Assembly: GCF_010726245.1 (NCBI RefSeq)
Contig: NZ_AP022561.1
Span: forward strand, 4,402,001-4,466,000
Reading direction: 5' to 3'
Origin: Mycolicibacterium aichiense
GTDB taxonomy: Bacteria; Actinomycetota; Actinomycetes; Mycobacteriales; Mycobacteriaceae
Length of the DNA: 64,000 bases
Every line of letters starts with the position of its first letter. Position 1 is the first letter of the stretch. The position numbers and the translations under genes were made by a program. This document shows positions 1 to 9,161 of the stretch, piece by piece. Under the pieces are notes generated by a model. The model made no database searches. It had not been told where the DNA came from and was given only the letters and a program-made list of their open reading frames with translations.

Positions 1-989
1 CCCTTGCCGCCGTTGGTGGATGCGCCGCCCGCGCCACCGGCGCCGCCGGTGCCCCAGATCGACAGCAGCCCGGTATTGCCACCGTGGCCGCCGTCGCCAC
101 CGGTTGCTCCGATCGGGATCGCGTTGCCGCCCTTGCCCGCAGCGCCACCGCTGCCGTAGTACAGGCCTGCGGCGCCACCGTTGCCACCCTGGCCGCCGGT
201 ACCGCCCTCCGCGGCTTCGCCGGCGAGAACACCGCCCGCGCCGCCCTTGCCGCCGTTGCCGAACATGCCGGCCGCGCCACCGTCGCCACCTTTGGTGCCC
301 TGCGCGAACGCCTCGCCGCCACCACCACCCGCGCCGCCGTTGCCGATGATGAGACCACCGGCACCGCCGTTGCCGCCGTTGCCGGCTTCGACACCTGCGC
401 CGCCGGCGCCGCCGTTGCCGAATCCGCCCGCCGCTCCGCCCTTGCCGCCGTTGAACCCGGCTCCGCCGTCACCGAAGAACCCGCCGTTGCCGCCCTTGCA
501 CGCAGCGGTGCCCGTGCAGGTCTCAGCCGTCCATGAGTAGCCGTTGCCGGCGATGATCCCGGCGTTGGGGTGCGCGGCGGTCCCGTTGCTGACGAAGAAT
601 GCGACGACGGTTTCCGGCGTCGGCAGGCCCGGCACCGCGGCCGCTCTGGGCAGCGTCGCCTTTGCCGCCGCTGTGGTCTTGGGGGTGACGACCTCGGTGG
701 CAGCCGCCGACTTCGAGGCCGGCTTGGATACCTTCGCCGTGGCCGAGGGCGTGGAGCCGACGTGGGGCCGGTGCTGTCCGGTGGATTTGGTGGAGCTGCT
801 CGAGGTGCTCGGCCCCTTGGTACCGGCCGAGCCGGTCGAATCGGCCGACGCCGTCGCGGGCATCGAGGCCAGTGCCGCGCCGATGCCGAGCGCGACCGCC
901 GATGCACCGAGCCAGCCACCGAACTCAACGGGGAGCGCCCGCAACCATGCTGGCCGTCGGGTGATCGTGGACACGGCGAAGGAATTCAT
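1..989 (-). CDS. PGRS-type glycine-rich exported protein (partial)
   Basis: The reading frame opens at an ATG at 989 and runs off the window start, so only the N-terminal 329 codons are visible. Residues 24-49 form a signal peptide ([11 protein letters not shown]... ending ATASA) after a basic stretch. A Ser/Thr/Pro/Lys-rich linker follows, and from about residue 160 there are dense Gly-Gly-Ala/Asn repeats (GGNGG, GGAGG, GNGG). This is the composition of mycobacterial PGRS domains, but no PE domain is present; the N-terminus is a classical Sec signal. The protein is probably cell-wall associated or secreted. Function is unknown. The opposite strand is also open because of the repeats, but those frames are artefacts of the GCC-rich complement. 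Confidence 0.75.
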   Translation of the reverse strand, partial: MNSFAVSTITRRPAWLRALPVEFGGWLGASAVALGIGAALASMPATASADSTGSAGTKGPSTSSSSTKSTGQHRPHVGSTPSATAKVSKPASKSAAATEVVTPKTTAAAKATLPRAAAVPGLPTPETVVAFFVSNGTAAHPNAGIIAGNGYSWTAETCTGTAACKGGNGGFFGDGGAGFNGGKGGAAGGFGNGGAGGAGVEAGNGGNGGAGGLIIGNGGAGGGGGEAFAQGTKGGDGGAAGMFGNGGKGGAGGVLAGEAAEGGTGGQGGNGGAAGLYYGSGGAAGKGGNAIPIGATGGDGGHGGNTGLLSIWGTGGAGGAGGASTNGGK

Positions 990-1165
990 CAAGACCCCCG
1001 AGGTTGACGTGCGAATGCGAACCCGTCCCGTTTCTTGAGACGACAGGTCGAGCAACTTTGGCAACCTAACATCACTTATGGCGACGAGTCCCGAATTTGA
1101 GACAGATGTCCCTGTTTTTTCTTCCGGCCTTCCGCCAGCGTTCAGACCGGAGAAGACTGGACGGT

Positions 1166-1453
1166 ATGGCCGTGCTGACCGATGAAGAAGTGAACTCCGC
1201 CGTCACGAAGCTCGACGGCTGGGAGCACGCCGACGGCGCACTGCGACGCTCGGTGAAGTTCCCGACATTCCTGGACGGGATCGACGCAGTGCGCCGCGTC
1301 GCCGAAAGCGCCGAGCGCCAAGACCATCATCCCGACATTGACATCCGCTGGCGCACAGTTACTTTCGTACTGGTCACGCATTCCGAAGGCGGGATTACCG
1401 ACAAGGATGTGCAGATGGCGTCCGATATCAACGGGATTGTCGGCGAGGTGTAG
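1166..1453 (+). CDS. phhB: 4a-hydroxytetrahydrobiopterin dehydratase (pterin carbinolamine dehydratase)
   Basis: A 95-residue protein of the PCD/DCoH family, which dehydrates 4a-hydroxy-tetrahydrobiopterin in the cytoplasm. The family signature around HHPDIDIRW is present near residues 52-60, and the length is normal. The ATG at 1166 (MAVLTDEEV) is preferred over an upstream in-frame start at 1097, whose extra 23 residues do not look like the family. The gene converges on pimE and their 3' ends overlap by 26 bases. The same pairing occurs in M. tuberculosis (Rv1159A next to pimE). Confidence 0.85.
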   Translation: MAVLTDEEVNSAVTKLDGWEHADGALRRSVKFPTFLDGIDAVRRVAESAERQDHHPDIDIRWRTVTFVLVTHSEGGITDKDVQMASDINGIVGEV

Positions 1454-2717
1454 CCGCTATCCAGGCAAGTGTGGCCAGCGCCGCCACGGCGTAGATCAAC
1501 CCGGCCCACGCCAGGTACCAGGGTCGGCCGATCTGCCAGATCGTCGGCTGGGCGAAGCTGAGCAGCCAGGGCACCCCGATCACCGTGAGTGCCAGCCACC
1601 CGTAGCCGAGCACCTTGGCGCCCAGTCGATTTCGCCACGGGCCATGCAGGAGCCAGATCATCAGCGGCACCAACCACACCCAGTGATGAGTCCACGAGAT
1701 CGGCGAGATCAACAGGCCGAAGAGCTGCACCACCAACAGGCACCCCAGCCGGTCTGAGTCCAAGGCGCGCCACGCCAGGACTGCGAGGACCGCAGTCACC
1801 GCGATCGCGGCCAGTACCACCGGCCCGTAGGCGGCATCGTGGCCGAAGATGCGGGAGACCGCCCCGCGCCATGACTGATTGAACGAGGTTCCGATCGGGC
1901 CGACCCGCCGGGCGTCACCGAGCAGATCGGTGAAGTAGAAGCGGGCCTGCTGACCGATCACCGCTACCGAGAGCCCTACCGTGCCGGCGAACACCACCGC
2001 GGAGAAGACCGCCGCGCCCCAGCGGCGCATACCCAGGAAGTAGAGCCCGGTCACGGCCGGCGTCAGCTTGATGCCTGCCGCGAGCCCGACCAGCAGACCC
2101 GACAGCCACCAGCGGCTGCTGTAGGCCGACCAGAGCACAGCCAGCACCAGGATCACGTTGATCTGGCCGTAGTCGAAGTTGCTGCGCAGTGGTTCGAGCC
2201 AGATCGCGACGGCGGTCCAGATCATCGCGACCGCGCGGCCGTCCGTCGCGGGCGTGCCCAGAAGCCGCTGGCTGACTCGCACCACGCCGTAGAGCGCGGC
2301 GATGATGCCGAGCTGCCAGCAGAACGCGACCACTCCGAACGGCAGCAGGTGCAGCGGATAGAACACCAGCGCCGCGAACGGCGGGTAGGTGAACGGCAGC
2401 GGGAAGTCGGGGGTCTGGTCGGCGTAGACGTAGGAGTACAGCGTGCCGGGATGGTCGAGCGCCCCCGCGCCGCCGAGATAGACGTGGAGGTCGACGAAGT
2501 TGGCGCCGTTGGGCGCCAGGTAGGTCCACCCCAGCCGCGCGGCCACGCTGACGATCAGCAGCACCGGGGCCAGCCAGGCTGGCCGCGCCCGGGCCTTCGT
2601 GTCCACGTGGCGACTGTAGCGACGGATGCTGCGCTCCCAACTTCGGCGCGCTAACCGGGGCTGTACACCGGTTACCGCGCCGAACTTCGAGCGGGCCCAC
2701 ACGGGCCCGCGCATCAC
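1428..2717 (-). CDS. pimE: PimE-like polyprenol-phosphate-mannose-dependent alpha-1,2-mannosyltransferase
   Basis: A polytopic membrane protein of 429 residues, GT-C fold (GT87/DUF2029). PimE adds the alpha-1,2-linked mannose that commits phosphatidylinositol mannosides to the higher (AcPIM5/6) forms, using polyprenyl-phosphate-mannose on the outer face of the membrane. The first extracytoplasmic loop has the conserved acidic motif in NFVDLHVY (Asp76), and many hydrophobic segments follow, including SWTHHWVW near residue 340. The 2717 start gives a length close to known PimE (about 430). A GTG at 2606 would give 392 residues and cannot be excluded. The neighbours (phhB and two Ala/Pro-rich proteins) match the Rv1157c-Rv1159A locus. 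Confidence 0.88.
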   Translation of the reverse strand: MMRGPVWARSKFGAVTGVQPRLARRSWERSIRRYSRHVDTKARARPAWLAPVLLIVSVAARLGWTYLAPNGANFVDLHVYLGGAGALDHPGTLYSYVYADQTPDFPLPFTYPPFAALVFYPLHLLPFGVVAFCWQLGIIAALYGVVRVSQRLLGTPATDGRAVAMIWTAVAIWLEPLRSNFDYGQINVILVLAVLWSAYSSRWWLSGLLVGLAAGIKLTPAVTGLYFLGMRRWGAAVFSAVVFAGTVGLSVAVIGQQARFYFTDLLGDARRVGPIGTSFNQSWRGAVSRIFGHDAAYGPVVLAAIAVTAVLAVLAWRALDSDRLGCLLVVQLFGLLISPISWTHHWVWLVPLMIWLLHGPWRNRLGAKVLGYGWLALTVIGVPWLLSFAQPTIWQIGRPWYLAWAGLIYAVAALATLAWIAATPRRQSR

Positions 2718-2822
2718 ACAAGACCATCACTGCCGTAACGGTTGAATAAACACCACACGTGTCACTTGAGTAACTCTAGTAACGGACTACCTTCGGGTTA
2801 GACCTGCACTCGAGGAGTTGGG

Positions 2823-3431
2823 ATGACCATGTCACGTAGATCAAAGCTATTCGCCGCCAACATAATTGGTGCTGCCGGGCTCTGCTCGGTCGCGCTCGCA
2901 CTGAGCCCGTCGGCCGGCGCCGACCCCGGTGTCTCGCCGGCTGTTCCCGGCGTGCCCGCGCTGAACATGTTGCAGCAGTTCGTCACGAACCCGGCCAGCG
3001 CCGCGGCGATTCTGCAGTCCGCTGCGACCGCTCTCGGCGGCGCGTCGGCTCTCACCGGCGCACCGTCGACGCTGCCGGTCTCGCCGATCGTTGGCGCTCC
3101 GGCCACCGCCACGCTGCCGGGCATGCCGGCCCCGGCCGCCCCCGCGGCCGCACCGGCCGCTCCTGCCCCGGGCGGGATCACCGGGGCCGTCGCCCCGCTG
3201 CTCAATCAGCTCGGAGTGCCCGGTGACCTGGGCAGCCTGACCCCGACGGACATGCCGTTCCCGGTCAAGGTCGGCGACAGCCTGTCGGTCGGTAACCCGG
3301 CCCCCATCGCCCCCGTGGCGACCGGGGTCGCCGGACCGGCCGGGGTACCGCCGGCCAGCGGCCCGGTCGCGCCGACCACCCCGGGTGGCGCCGGCCTCGG
3401 CCAGCTGCTGCCGCTGTCCGCTCTGCCCTGA
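2823..3431 (+). CDS. Ala/Pro-rich exported protein (Rv1158c-like)
   Basis: 202 residues. A signal peptide spans about residues 5-33 (basic SRRSK, hydrophobic stretch, cleavage after SAGA). The mature part is low-complexity Ala/Pro/Gly with no recognisable fold. A GAGG-like ribosome site precedes 2823; an ATG two codons later (2829) is also possible. The gene lies 14 bases upstream of a second protein of the same style, and the pair corresponds by position and composition to Rv1158c and Rv1157c. Secreted or wall-associated; function unknown. Confidence 0.7.
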   Translation: MTMSRRSKLFAANIIGAAGLCSVALALSPSAGADPGVSPAVPGVPALNMLQQFVTNPASAAAILQSAATALGGASALTGAPSTLPVSPIVGAPATATLPGMPAPAAPAAAPAAPAPGGITGAVAPLLNQLGVPGDLGSLTPTDMPFPVKVGDSLSVGNPAPIAPVATGVAGPAGVPPASGPVAPTTPGGAGLGQLLPLSALP

Positions 3432-3445
3432 CCAACCACCACCCG

Positions 3446-4543
3446 ATGAGGGAGTTCACCGTGCCGCAGATCGCCAAAATGGCTATCGGGCTGACCACCG
3501 CCGCGTTCGTGGCCGCAACCAACCTGGCGTTCAGCCCGGTCGCGGCCGCGGACCCGGCCATCCCGCTGGATCCCGGCCAGCTGCCCGGCCTCGACGCCAT
3601 GCAGATGCTCGGCCCGGTCGTCCAGCAGGCCGCGGGGAACCCCTCATCGGCGCAGTCGCTGCTGCTTGCGGCTGCTTCACAACTCGCTGGTGGTGCCACC
3701 ACGCCGGGCGGCTCGGCGGCACTGGCCCAGCAAGTGACCAAGTTCGTGCAGGAGGGCGGGGCCGCCGGCCCGTCGGCCGCGTTGCCTGCGGCGGCTCCCC
3801 CCGCCGCCCCCCAGGCGCTCGGCGTCGCGCACGGCACCACGCCGCTGCTGACGCCCGGCACGGGTAACGGCCCTGTCCCCCTGCCTGAACACCTCCCCGA
3901 CGGCGCCGCGCCCAGCTCGATCTTCGGCACCGAAGCACATCTGCCGGTCGGCATCGACCCCGCGCATGCCGTCGGCCCGGCGCCGGAGGCGCTGCCCGAG
4001 GTCCCCACCCCGGTGACCGTCGTGAACCCGGCCGCCCCGCCCACCCCGTCGGCGACGCCGGCCGGTAACTCGATCAACGTCGCCACGCCGGCCCCGGCGC
4101 CCGCGGCGGCGACTCCGCCGAACTACGACCCGGCCAGCCCGCCGACCCAGGACTTCATGTACCCGTCGATCAGCAACGGCTGCCTCAAAGACGGCGGCAA
4201 CGTGATCGCGACCGCGATCTCCGTCGCAGGCCCGGCCAAGATCCCGACCCCGGGTCCGGCCGCCGGGCAGACCGCCTACGTGTTCACCGCGGTGGGCACT
4301 CCCGCTCCGGCCGCCGAGCAGAAGCTCCCGCTGAACGTCACCTGGGTGAACCTGACCACCGGCAAGTCCGGCGGCGTCACGCTGAAGCCGAACCCGGACA
4401 TCAACTCCGCGGGCCCGACCACGCTGACCGCCATCGCCGACACCGGCTCCGGCAGCATCATGTCGACGATCTTCGGCCAGGTCACCACTGTCGACAAGCA
4501 GTGCACCTTCATGCCGACCATCGGTTCGACCGTCGTGCCCTGA
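3446..4543 (+). CDS. Ala/Pro-rich exported protein (Rv1157c-like)
   Basis: 365 residues with a signal peptide (about residues 10-36, cleavage near VAAADP), an Ala/Pro-rich middle, and a more structured C-terminal 120 residues containing two cysteines (NGCLKDG and KQCTF) that could form a disulfide. Mycobacterial Rv1157c-type proteins have the same layout. The gene is probably co-transcribed with the upstream gene. Function unknown; exported location inferred from the signal sequence. Confidence 0.7.
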   Translation: MREFTVPQIAKMAIGLTTAAFVAATNLAFSPVAAADPAIPLDPGQLPGLDAMQMLGPVVQQAAGNPSSAQSLLLAAASQLAGGATTPGGSAALAQQVTKFVQEGGAAGPSAALPAAAPPAAPQALGVAHGTTPLLTPGTGNGPVPLPEHLPDGAAPSSIFGTEAHLPVGIDPAHAVGPAPEALPEVPTPVTVVNPAAPPTPSATPAGNSINVATPAPAPAAATPPNYDPASPPTQDFMYPSISNGCLKDGGNVIATAISVAGPAKIPTPGPAAGQTAYVFTAVGTPAPAAEQKLPLNVTWVNLTTGKSGGVTLKPNPDINSAGPTTLTAIADTGSGSIMSTIFGQVTTVDKQCTFMPTIGSTVVP

Positions 4544-4605
4544 GGCGCGAAAAGCCGCGCTAGGGTTGGGGATCGGCAGTCCAACCCGACGGGGGTCGGT
4601 ACCAC

Positions 4606-6006
4606 ATGGAGACGCTCGATCCGCTTGACGCGATGATGCTGACGGCTGAGCTGATCTCCAGCCCGATGCACGTCGCCGTCGCTTTGATCATGACCCCACC
4701 GACCGGGACCTCGAGCACGACGTTCGTCGACGAGCTCTACGAGCAGGCCCTGACCGCCTCCGACCCGGTCGACCCGCGGCTGCGCCGACGGCCTTACCGC
4801 GGCGTGGACACCGGCGGCTTGTGGGTGTGGCGCGAGGTGGACGAGCTGGACATGCGCCACCACGTACACCGGCTGACGCTGCCGCCGGATGCGGGCACCA
4901 CCGAACTCTGGGATCTGGTGTCGGAGTTGCACGCCGAGCCGCTCGACCGGTCGGCGCCGATGTGGATGGCGTATCTGATCGACGGGCTCGAGGGCGGCCG
5001 GCTCGCGCTGTACATCAAGATCCATCACATCGTGATCGACGGCGTCGCGGGCCTGAAGATGATCGCCGACTCGCTGTCGGAAGATCCGGACCGGCGCGAC
5101 ATGCCGCCGTTCTACGCCGACGCCACACCACCAGAACCGCCCCGTCACCGCGGCCTCAATCCGCTGTCGATGGTGCGTGACGCCGCGGGCGTCGCGGCGT
5201 CCGGATTGAATCTGGCGCGCAACGTCGCATCGGCGGAAGTGACCAACCTGGTCGGCGGACTGATCACGCCCACGATCGCGGCGCCGTTCGGCGCGCCGCA
5301 CACCCGGTTCAACACCAAGCTGAGCCATCAGCGGGCGTTTGCGGCAACCAGTTTGGACCACAACAGAATTCGCGCGATCCAGCACGCGGCAGACGTCACC
5401 GGCAACGACGTTGCGATGGCGTTGGTCGCCGGTGTGCTGCGGGAGTGGCTGACTGCACAGGACGAACTGCCCGAGCAGTCGCTGGTGGCGCTGTGCCCGG
5501 TGACGGTGCGCGACCGCGATGCGACCGCCGCCGACAACGGGCACGGCAACCAATTCGGTCTCGGGCTGTGCCCGCTGGCCACCAACCGCGACGACCCGGC
5601 GCAGCGGCTGCGGTTGGTCCACGAGGCGATGGCTGGGGTCAAGTACCAGGTCGCGGCGCGGGGCCCGGGCGCGATGCTGATGGTCCTGATGCCGGCTGTC
5701 GTGCCGACGGCGCTGGCACCGCTGCTGCCGTTCAGTTCATGGGTGCGGCCCAGTTACAACCTGCCGATTTCGAATGTGCCGGGGCCGCCCCGGCAGAGTT
5801 ACCTCAACGGGGCCAGCGTCGACGAGATCTACCCCGTATCAGTGGTGTACGACGGGATGGCGCTCAACGTGACGTTGTGCTCCTACGCCGACCAGATCGG
5901 CGTCGGGTACATCGCCGACCGTGAGGTGATGGCCGACGTCCGCGACCTCATTCCGCTGACCGAAACCGCACTCGCGGAACTCGAGGCCGCCGTCGGGGTG
6001 GTCTGA
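4606..6006 (+). CDS. Wax ester synthase/diacylglycerol acyltransferase (WS/DGAT family)
   Basis: 466 residues. The active-site motif HHxxxDG is present as HHIVIDG (His140, His141, Asp145, Gly146); in this family the second His is the catalytic base for acyl-CoA transfer to diacylglycerol or a fatty alcohol. The N-terminal LDPLDAMMLTAE and the C-terminal region with SNVPGP are also typical. Length matches the family (about 450-480). It probably makes triacylglycerol or wax ester storage lipid at the membrane surface. Mycobacteria carry many paralogues, so substrate preference cannot be read. Confidence 0.88.
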   Translation: METLDPLDAMMLTAELISSPMHVAVALIMTPPTGTSSTTFVDELYEQALTASDPVDPRLRRRPYRGVDTGGLWVWREVDELDMRHHVHRLTLPPDAGTTELWDLVSELHAEPLDRSAPMWMAYLIDGLEGGRLALYIKIHHIVIDGVAGLKMIADSLSEDPDRRDMPPFYADATPPEPPRHRGLNPLSMVRDAAGVAASGLNLARNVASAEVTNLVGGLITPTIAAPFGAPHTRFNTKLSHQRAFAATSLDHNRIRAIQHAADVTGNDVAMALVAGVLREWLTAQDELPEQSLVALCPVTVRDRDATAADNGHGNQFGLGLCPLATNRDDPAQRLRLVHEAMAGVKYQVAARGPGAMLMVLMPAVVPTALAPLLPFSSWVRPSYNLPISNVPGPPRQSYLNGASVDEIYPVSVVYDGMALNVTLCSYADQIGVGYIADREVMADVRDLIPLTETALAELEAAVGVV

Positions 6007-6018
6007 CCGCATCGAGAT

Positions 6019-6063
6019 AGAACTGAGAGCGATGATTTCGGCGAAAACGTCGCTCTCGGTTCT
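6019..6063. terminator. Hairpin between convergent host genes
   Basis: A 14-bp inverted repeat (6019-6032 with 6050-6063, one G-T pair) lies just after the WS/DGAT stop and before the end of the convergent small gene. There is no T-run. It could act as a bidirectional terminator; this is an inference from position. Confidence 0.4.
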
Positions 6064-6079
6064 GAGTCGATGACAGTGC

Positions 6080-6226
6080 CTAGTAGGCCATGAACAGGAT
6101 TTCGTCCCGGCCGTAATCCATGCCGGGGTGCGCCGCGGCCAGGTGCTGCTTGGTGAGGTCGACGAGTTCGTCCTCGTCCTTGGCGCTGATCGCTTCGCCA
6201 CACGGGCAGTTGATGTGCGTCTTCAT
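6080..6226 (-). CDS. Small DUF1059-like protein
   Basis: 48 residues. ATG at 6226 preceded by GGAGG at ideal spacing; stop at 6080. It begins MKTHINCPCGEAI and ends GMDYGRDEILFMAY. The CPCG pair, the acidic helix and the conserved His-Pro-Gly/Met segment resemble the small cysteine-containing DUF1059 proteins common in actinobacteria. Function unknown. It is the host gene immediately downstream of the interrupted repair gene on the same strand. Confidence 0.65.
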   Translation of the reverse strand: MKTHINCPCGEAISAKDEDELVDLTKQHLAAAHPGMDYGRDEILFMAY

Positions 6227-6269
6227 GGTTCCTCCGTTATCCGGCCTTCGCCTTGGCCCACTCTATGGC

Positions 6270-6749
6270 TCAGGCCTTCGCCTTCGCTGCGGCCTTCATC
6301 TTCTTCTTGTACGCCCTGACTTCCTCAAGCGACCCCTTGTCGACCACATCGGCGATCGACATGTGGGTCCCGGCCTTGCCGTAGTCACCGGCCGCCTCGC
6401 GCCAGCCCTTGGGAGTGACGCCGTACTGCTTGCCCAGCAGGGCCAGGAAGATCTTGGCCTTCTGCTCGCCGAAGCCGGGCAGCGCCTTCAGCCTGCGCAG
6501 CACCTCGGCGCCGTCGGGATCGCCGTCGAGCCAGAGCTGGGCGGCGTCGCCGTCGTAGCGGTCGACGATCTCGCGGGCCAGGTCCTGCACACGTTTGGCC
6601 ATCGATCCCGGAAATCGGTGTACGGCAGGAGTTTTCGAGAATTCTTCAGTGAACTGCTCGGGATCGCAGTCGGCGATCAGCCGGGGGTCGATGCCGCCGA
6701 TCCGCTCGGCGATCTTGCGCGGCCCGGCGAACGCCGTCTCCATCGGGAT
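6270..6749 (-). pseudogene. HhH-GPD base-excision repair protein, C-terminal fragment (prophage-split)
   Basis: Codes for the last 159 residues of an HhH-GPD-type DNA repair protein, beginning IPMETAFAGP. It includes the helix-hairpin-helix region around LKALPGFGEQKAKIFLALLG and a Lys/Ala-rich tail. The first 32 codons are at 58296-58391 and end in GMLLDQQ; joining the two at the att core rebuilds the conserved GMLLDQQIPMETAFAGP. Phage DNA upstream supplies a GTG at 6794 that would add 15 foreign residues (including MRAGVCSHRVG), so a truncated 174-residue protein could still be made, but it would lack the native N-terminus. Confidence 0.9.
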
Positions 6750-6755
6750 CTGCTG
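6750..6755. other. attL core (CTGCTG)
   Basis: Left junction. Bacterial sequence (CTCCATCGGGAT) lies to the left and phage sequence (GAAAGTCCCAAC) to the right of the 6-base core. The same core is at 58296-58301, and the flanking ATCGG is also shared. Crossover point inferred from where the two halves of the split host gene rejoin. Confidence 0.85.
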
Positions 6756-6861
6756 GAAAGTCCCAACACGATGAGAACACACCCCTGCCCGCACATCGTG
6801 ATCGTAGCCTCCGGGCAGAGCCTTCCCATATACATAGGAAAGCTATGTATTTGTTGGGCAC

Positions 6862-6906
6862 AAAAAAAAGACCCCCCAGGCCGGCCGAAGCCGAACCCAG
6901 GGGGCC
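6862..6906 (-). terminator. Rho-independent terminator ending the right-arm operon
   Basis: On the minus strand a GC-rich stem capped by CGGC-TTCG-GCCG is followed by eight T residues. It lies directly after the last right-arm gene (stop at 6912) and would stop leftward phage transcription before it reaches attL and the host. Confidence 0.88.
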
Positions 6907-6911
6907 TGATT

Positions 6912-7055
6912 TCACATGTCGAACTCGTGCCGAACTTCAACGTCGACACCTTGGTATTGCATCGAGCCTGAGGCAACACACGCTGTCACCTCCTGGGCGA
7001 GAAGAGCCACCCGAGAGGATCGGTCGCCGTCCTCATGTACCACGATGATCCGCAT
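6912..7055 (-). CDS. Small phage protein
   Basis: 47 residues (MRIIVVHEDGDRSS... ending VEVRHEFDM). Its ATG shares a base with the upstream stop (TAATG), indicating translational coupling. Last gene of the right arm, followed at once by the terminator. No recognisable motif. Confidence 0.6.
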   Translation of the reverse strand: MRIIVVHEDGDRSSRVALLAQEVTACVASGSMQYQGVDVEVRHEFDM

Positions 7056-7225
7056 TAGCTGAGGACCACGTAGGGGTGCCCGTCGTTCGGCTGAAGCTCG
7101 ACGTTCTCGATGTCGACCTCATCGTCGCCGTAGCAGCAACACGAGTTCCACCGCATGACCTCGAAGTCGGTCTTGTGTTGAGCCCGCAGCGTCGATAGCT
7201 GACGGATCAGATCTCCGATCTTCAC
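7055..7225 (-). CDS. Small phage protein with Cys cluster
   Basis: 56 residues starting at a GTG that overlaps the upstream stop (GTGA). It has a CCCYGDDEVDIENV segment: three consecutive cysteines followed by acidic residues. The cluster could bind metal, but spacing does not match a standard zinc knuckle. Function unknown. Confidence 0.6.
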   Translation of the reverse strand: MKIGDLIRQLSTLRAQHKTDFEVMRWNSCCCYGDDEVDIENVELQPNDGHPYVVLS

Positions 7226-7422
7226 TCGACGCCCTCCACGAGCTTGTACGCCTCGGTGAGCTTCTCGAAGATCTGCTCGAACGACTCCTTGACGAGATAC
7301 CCGGCCACCTCGGTGCTGCCGTCGGGCAGCTCGTAGACGGACGTGATCTCCCGGTGCTCGATGTAGAGCTTGCCCTCCCCATCCGGGGGTGTGAGGGTGA
7401 GGAACACCATCTGCTGCATCAT
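7222..7422 (-). CDS. Small phage protein
   Basis: 66 residues (MMQQMVFLTLTPPDGEGK...). Compact alpha/beta composition, acidic C-terminus. A GGAG-type site precedes the start. No family recognised; part of the overlapping right-arm operon. Confidence 0.6.
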   Translation of the reverse strand: MMQQMVFLTLTPPDGEGKLYIEHREITSVYELPDGSTEVAGYLVKESFEQIFEKLTEAYKLVEGVE

Positions 7423-7435
7423 TAAGCTCCTTGCT

Positions 7436-7705
7436 TCATTTCGGTCGCCTTAAGCCGAGGGCTTCACTGGCCCGTCGGCGCTTCGGTTTGGCTGCCAGGA
7501 CAGGCAGGATCTCGTAGCAGTCGAATGACACCCGGACCTTCTGTCGCTCGTCCGGATAGCGGCTGTACGCGTCGAGCTGAGGCGGGGTCGCCAGTGCGAA
7601 CCGCTGGCCAGACAACTCGACCGTGTAGTCGTCGTAGACGGCCAGGATCGGCTTCCGTGGGGCCGGGATGGACCCGTCAATGAACGGGTCGTGGGACTCC
7701 CACAT
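7436..7705 (-). CDS. Phage protein of unknown function
   Basis: 89 residues starting MWESHDPFIDG at 7705, where ATG overlaps the upstream stop (TGATG). A longer frame from 7729 is open but would overlap the upstream gene more. Basic C-terminus (KPKRRRASE). No recognised family. Confidence 0.6.
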   Translation of the reverse strand: MWESHDPFIDGSIPAPRKPILAVYDDYTVELSGQRFALATPPQLDAYSRYPDERQKVRVSFDCYEILPVLAAKPKRRRASEALGLRRPK

Positions 7706-7920
7706 CAGAGCCCTCTCAGCGCGTCCCACACGCGCCGCCAGTACGGCTTGCTGCGGTAGTGCGCGTAGTCGGTGATCATCCGAGCCAGATCAGCTCCGGA
7801 CTCCCAGCCCCACCGCATACCGGTGGGTGGCAAGTCGACCTCGACCGTGAGCCGGTTGCTGTCGAACGTGCTGTCCAGCCGCCAGGAGGTCAGCTCAGCC
7901 TTCAGCTTGGCCTTCTTCAC
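7705..7920 (-). CDS. Phage protein of unknown function
   Basis: 71 residues (MKKAKLKAELTSW...). Basic start, central beta-rich part, and a Tyr/Trp/Arg-rich end. The stop overlaps the next start. Nothing diagnostic. Confidence 0.6.
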   Translation of the reverse strand: MKKAKLKAELTSWRLDSTFDSNRLTVEVDLPPTGMRWGWESGADLARMITDYAHYRSKPYWRRVWDALRGL

Positions 7921-8312
7921 AGCGTCTCTCCCAACTCCTGCAGGCGCGTGCCTGCTCGGTCCAGCATCTCGGTGAGCTTCATGTTGTCTCGCAGGGCGTC
8001 GGCGAGAAGCACCTGCGCGTCGTCGTTGGCCTCGTCCTTTCGGACGGCCTCGTCGGTAGCGTCGTGCAGTCGACGGGTCAGGTCCGGGAGAGCCCCGTGC
8101 AGGCCGCAGATGAAGTCTGCGTCAGGCTCCGTGAGCCCTCGTGCGATGACGATCTCCGAATCGGTCTCTTGCACAACGGCTTTGATCCCGAACGTGAAGT
8201 CCTCGTCCTCGAACGGCATCCAGTACGAGCAGTTGGCCCAGGTCGTCTTCGACCACTGTTGGTACAGAATGTCGAAGAAATCGCGGTCCTGTGCCTCCAG
8301 GTCTGCGTTCAA
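7917..8312 (-). CDS. Phage protein of unknown function
   Basis: 131 residues, acidic and mostly helical. A TTG at 8312 is chosen because GGGAGA lies at proper spacing and it overlaps the upstream stop as TTGA. Another TTG at 8342 has no ribosome site. The C-terminal third has heptad-like helices (DALRDNMKLTEMLDRAG). Unknown function. Confidence 0.6.
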   Translation of the reverse strand: MNADLEAQDRDFFDILYQQWSKTTWANCSYWMPFEDEDFTFGIKAVVQETDSEIVIARGLTEPDADFICGLHGALPDLTRRLHDATDEAVRKDEANDDAQVLLADALRDNMKLTEMLDRAGTRLQELGETL

Positions 8313-8632
8313 TTCAGTTCTCCCATAAGATGTTTGATCCAACCAAGCTCAACCCAGTAGTCGAGTTTGATGACGGCCTCGAGCGTCTTCCACTTCGAGT
8401 TGTGGGCTGTCAGCCACGCGCTCTCTTGGACTACGACCCACGGCGCTTCCTGATCGATCCCGAGGAACGTCGCACTCTCCACGAAGAACTCGATCGTCAG
8501 CCGGTGCAGGTCGTCCCGGCCCCCGTACCGGAAATGGACGCCGCCCTCGGCGATGTGCCAGGGCAGCTCCTGTCCGTCGAAGAACACAGCTCGGTCGGTC
8601 ACCAGAGCGTGCGGCAGTGCGTGCTCCGTCAA
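8309..8632 (-). CDS. Phage protein of unknown function
   Basis: 107 residues (MTEHALPHALVTDRAVF...), rich in Trp/Phe/His, mixed alpha/beta. Starts at a TTG overlapping the upstream stop (TTGA). No known domain recognised. Confidence 0.6.
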   Translation of the reverse strand: MTEHALPHALVTDRAVFFDGQELPWHIAEGGVHFRYGGRDDLHRLTIEFFVESATFLGIDQEAPWVVVQESAWLTAHNSKWKTLEAVIKLDYWVELGWIKHLMGELN

Positions 8633-8883
8633 CGAGGCCCCTCGATGGCGAGCTGCGCCCGGATCACATACGCCTCGGTACGGACCAGATCCGCGTCGTG
8701 CATCATGTCGTACCGGTGCAACTGCTTGACCGTGTGATGGAACGGGACGATGACCTGCGGGTCGCGCTCAGCAGACTTGGTGAAGCCGCGCATGGCTTCT
8801 CGCAGCACGAACTCGAGCCCGAACGTGTCGACCAGTCGACCGTCGAACTGCTGCATCACAGCGAACTTCTGGCCCAGCGTCAC
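8629..8883 (-). CDS. Phage protein of unknown function
   Basis: 84 residues from a GTG at 8883 that overlaps the upstream stop (GTGA). Contains a His-rich centre (FHHTVKQLHRYDMMHD). No recognised family. Confidence 0.58.
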   Translation of the reverse strand: MTLGQKFAVMQQFDGRLVDTFGLEFVLREAMRGFTKSAERDPQVIVPFHHTVKQLHRYDMMHDADLVRTEAYVIRAQLAIEGPR

Positions 8884-9161
8884 GGCAGTAACCAACCTTC
8901 CAACCCGAGATCCTTTGCGCTAACCCACAACACGCGACCTCCGTACAACACAACGGTGGTGGCGTAGATCAGCTCTGCCAGATCGATCGGGACCTGAGTG
9001 CCCGACTCGATGAGCGTGCGACCGGCGCGAGCGCCCTCAAACTGGCTGCTGCCCTTGTCAACTCCGTATGCGACGTAGTCCACCAGCCCGAGAGACTCGG
9101 CCAGACCCTCGGCCTGATCTTTGGTGCTGGCGAAGACTGCGGTCCACGTAGGGGCCGTCAC
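8880..9161 (-). CDS. Phage protein of unknown function
   Basis: 93 residues (MTAPTWTAVFASTKDQAE...). GTG start overlapping the upstream stop. Alternating hydrophobic pattern suggests a small alpha/beta fold. Unknown function. Confidence 0.6.
   Translation of the reverse strand: MTAPTWTAVFASTKDQAEGLAESLGLVDYVAYGVDKGSSQFEGARAGRTLIESGTQVPIDLAELIYATTVVLYGGRVLWVSAKDLGLEGWLLP

Noticed and set aside
20..1038. Several long plus-strand open frames
   Set aside because: They are the complement of the minus-strand PGRS gene; its GGC/GCC repeats keep other frames open. The minus frame has a signal peptide and the expected glycine repeats.
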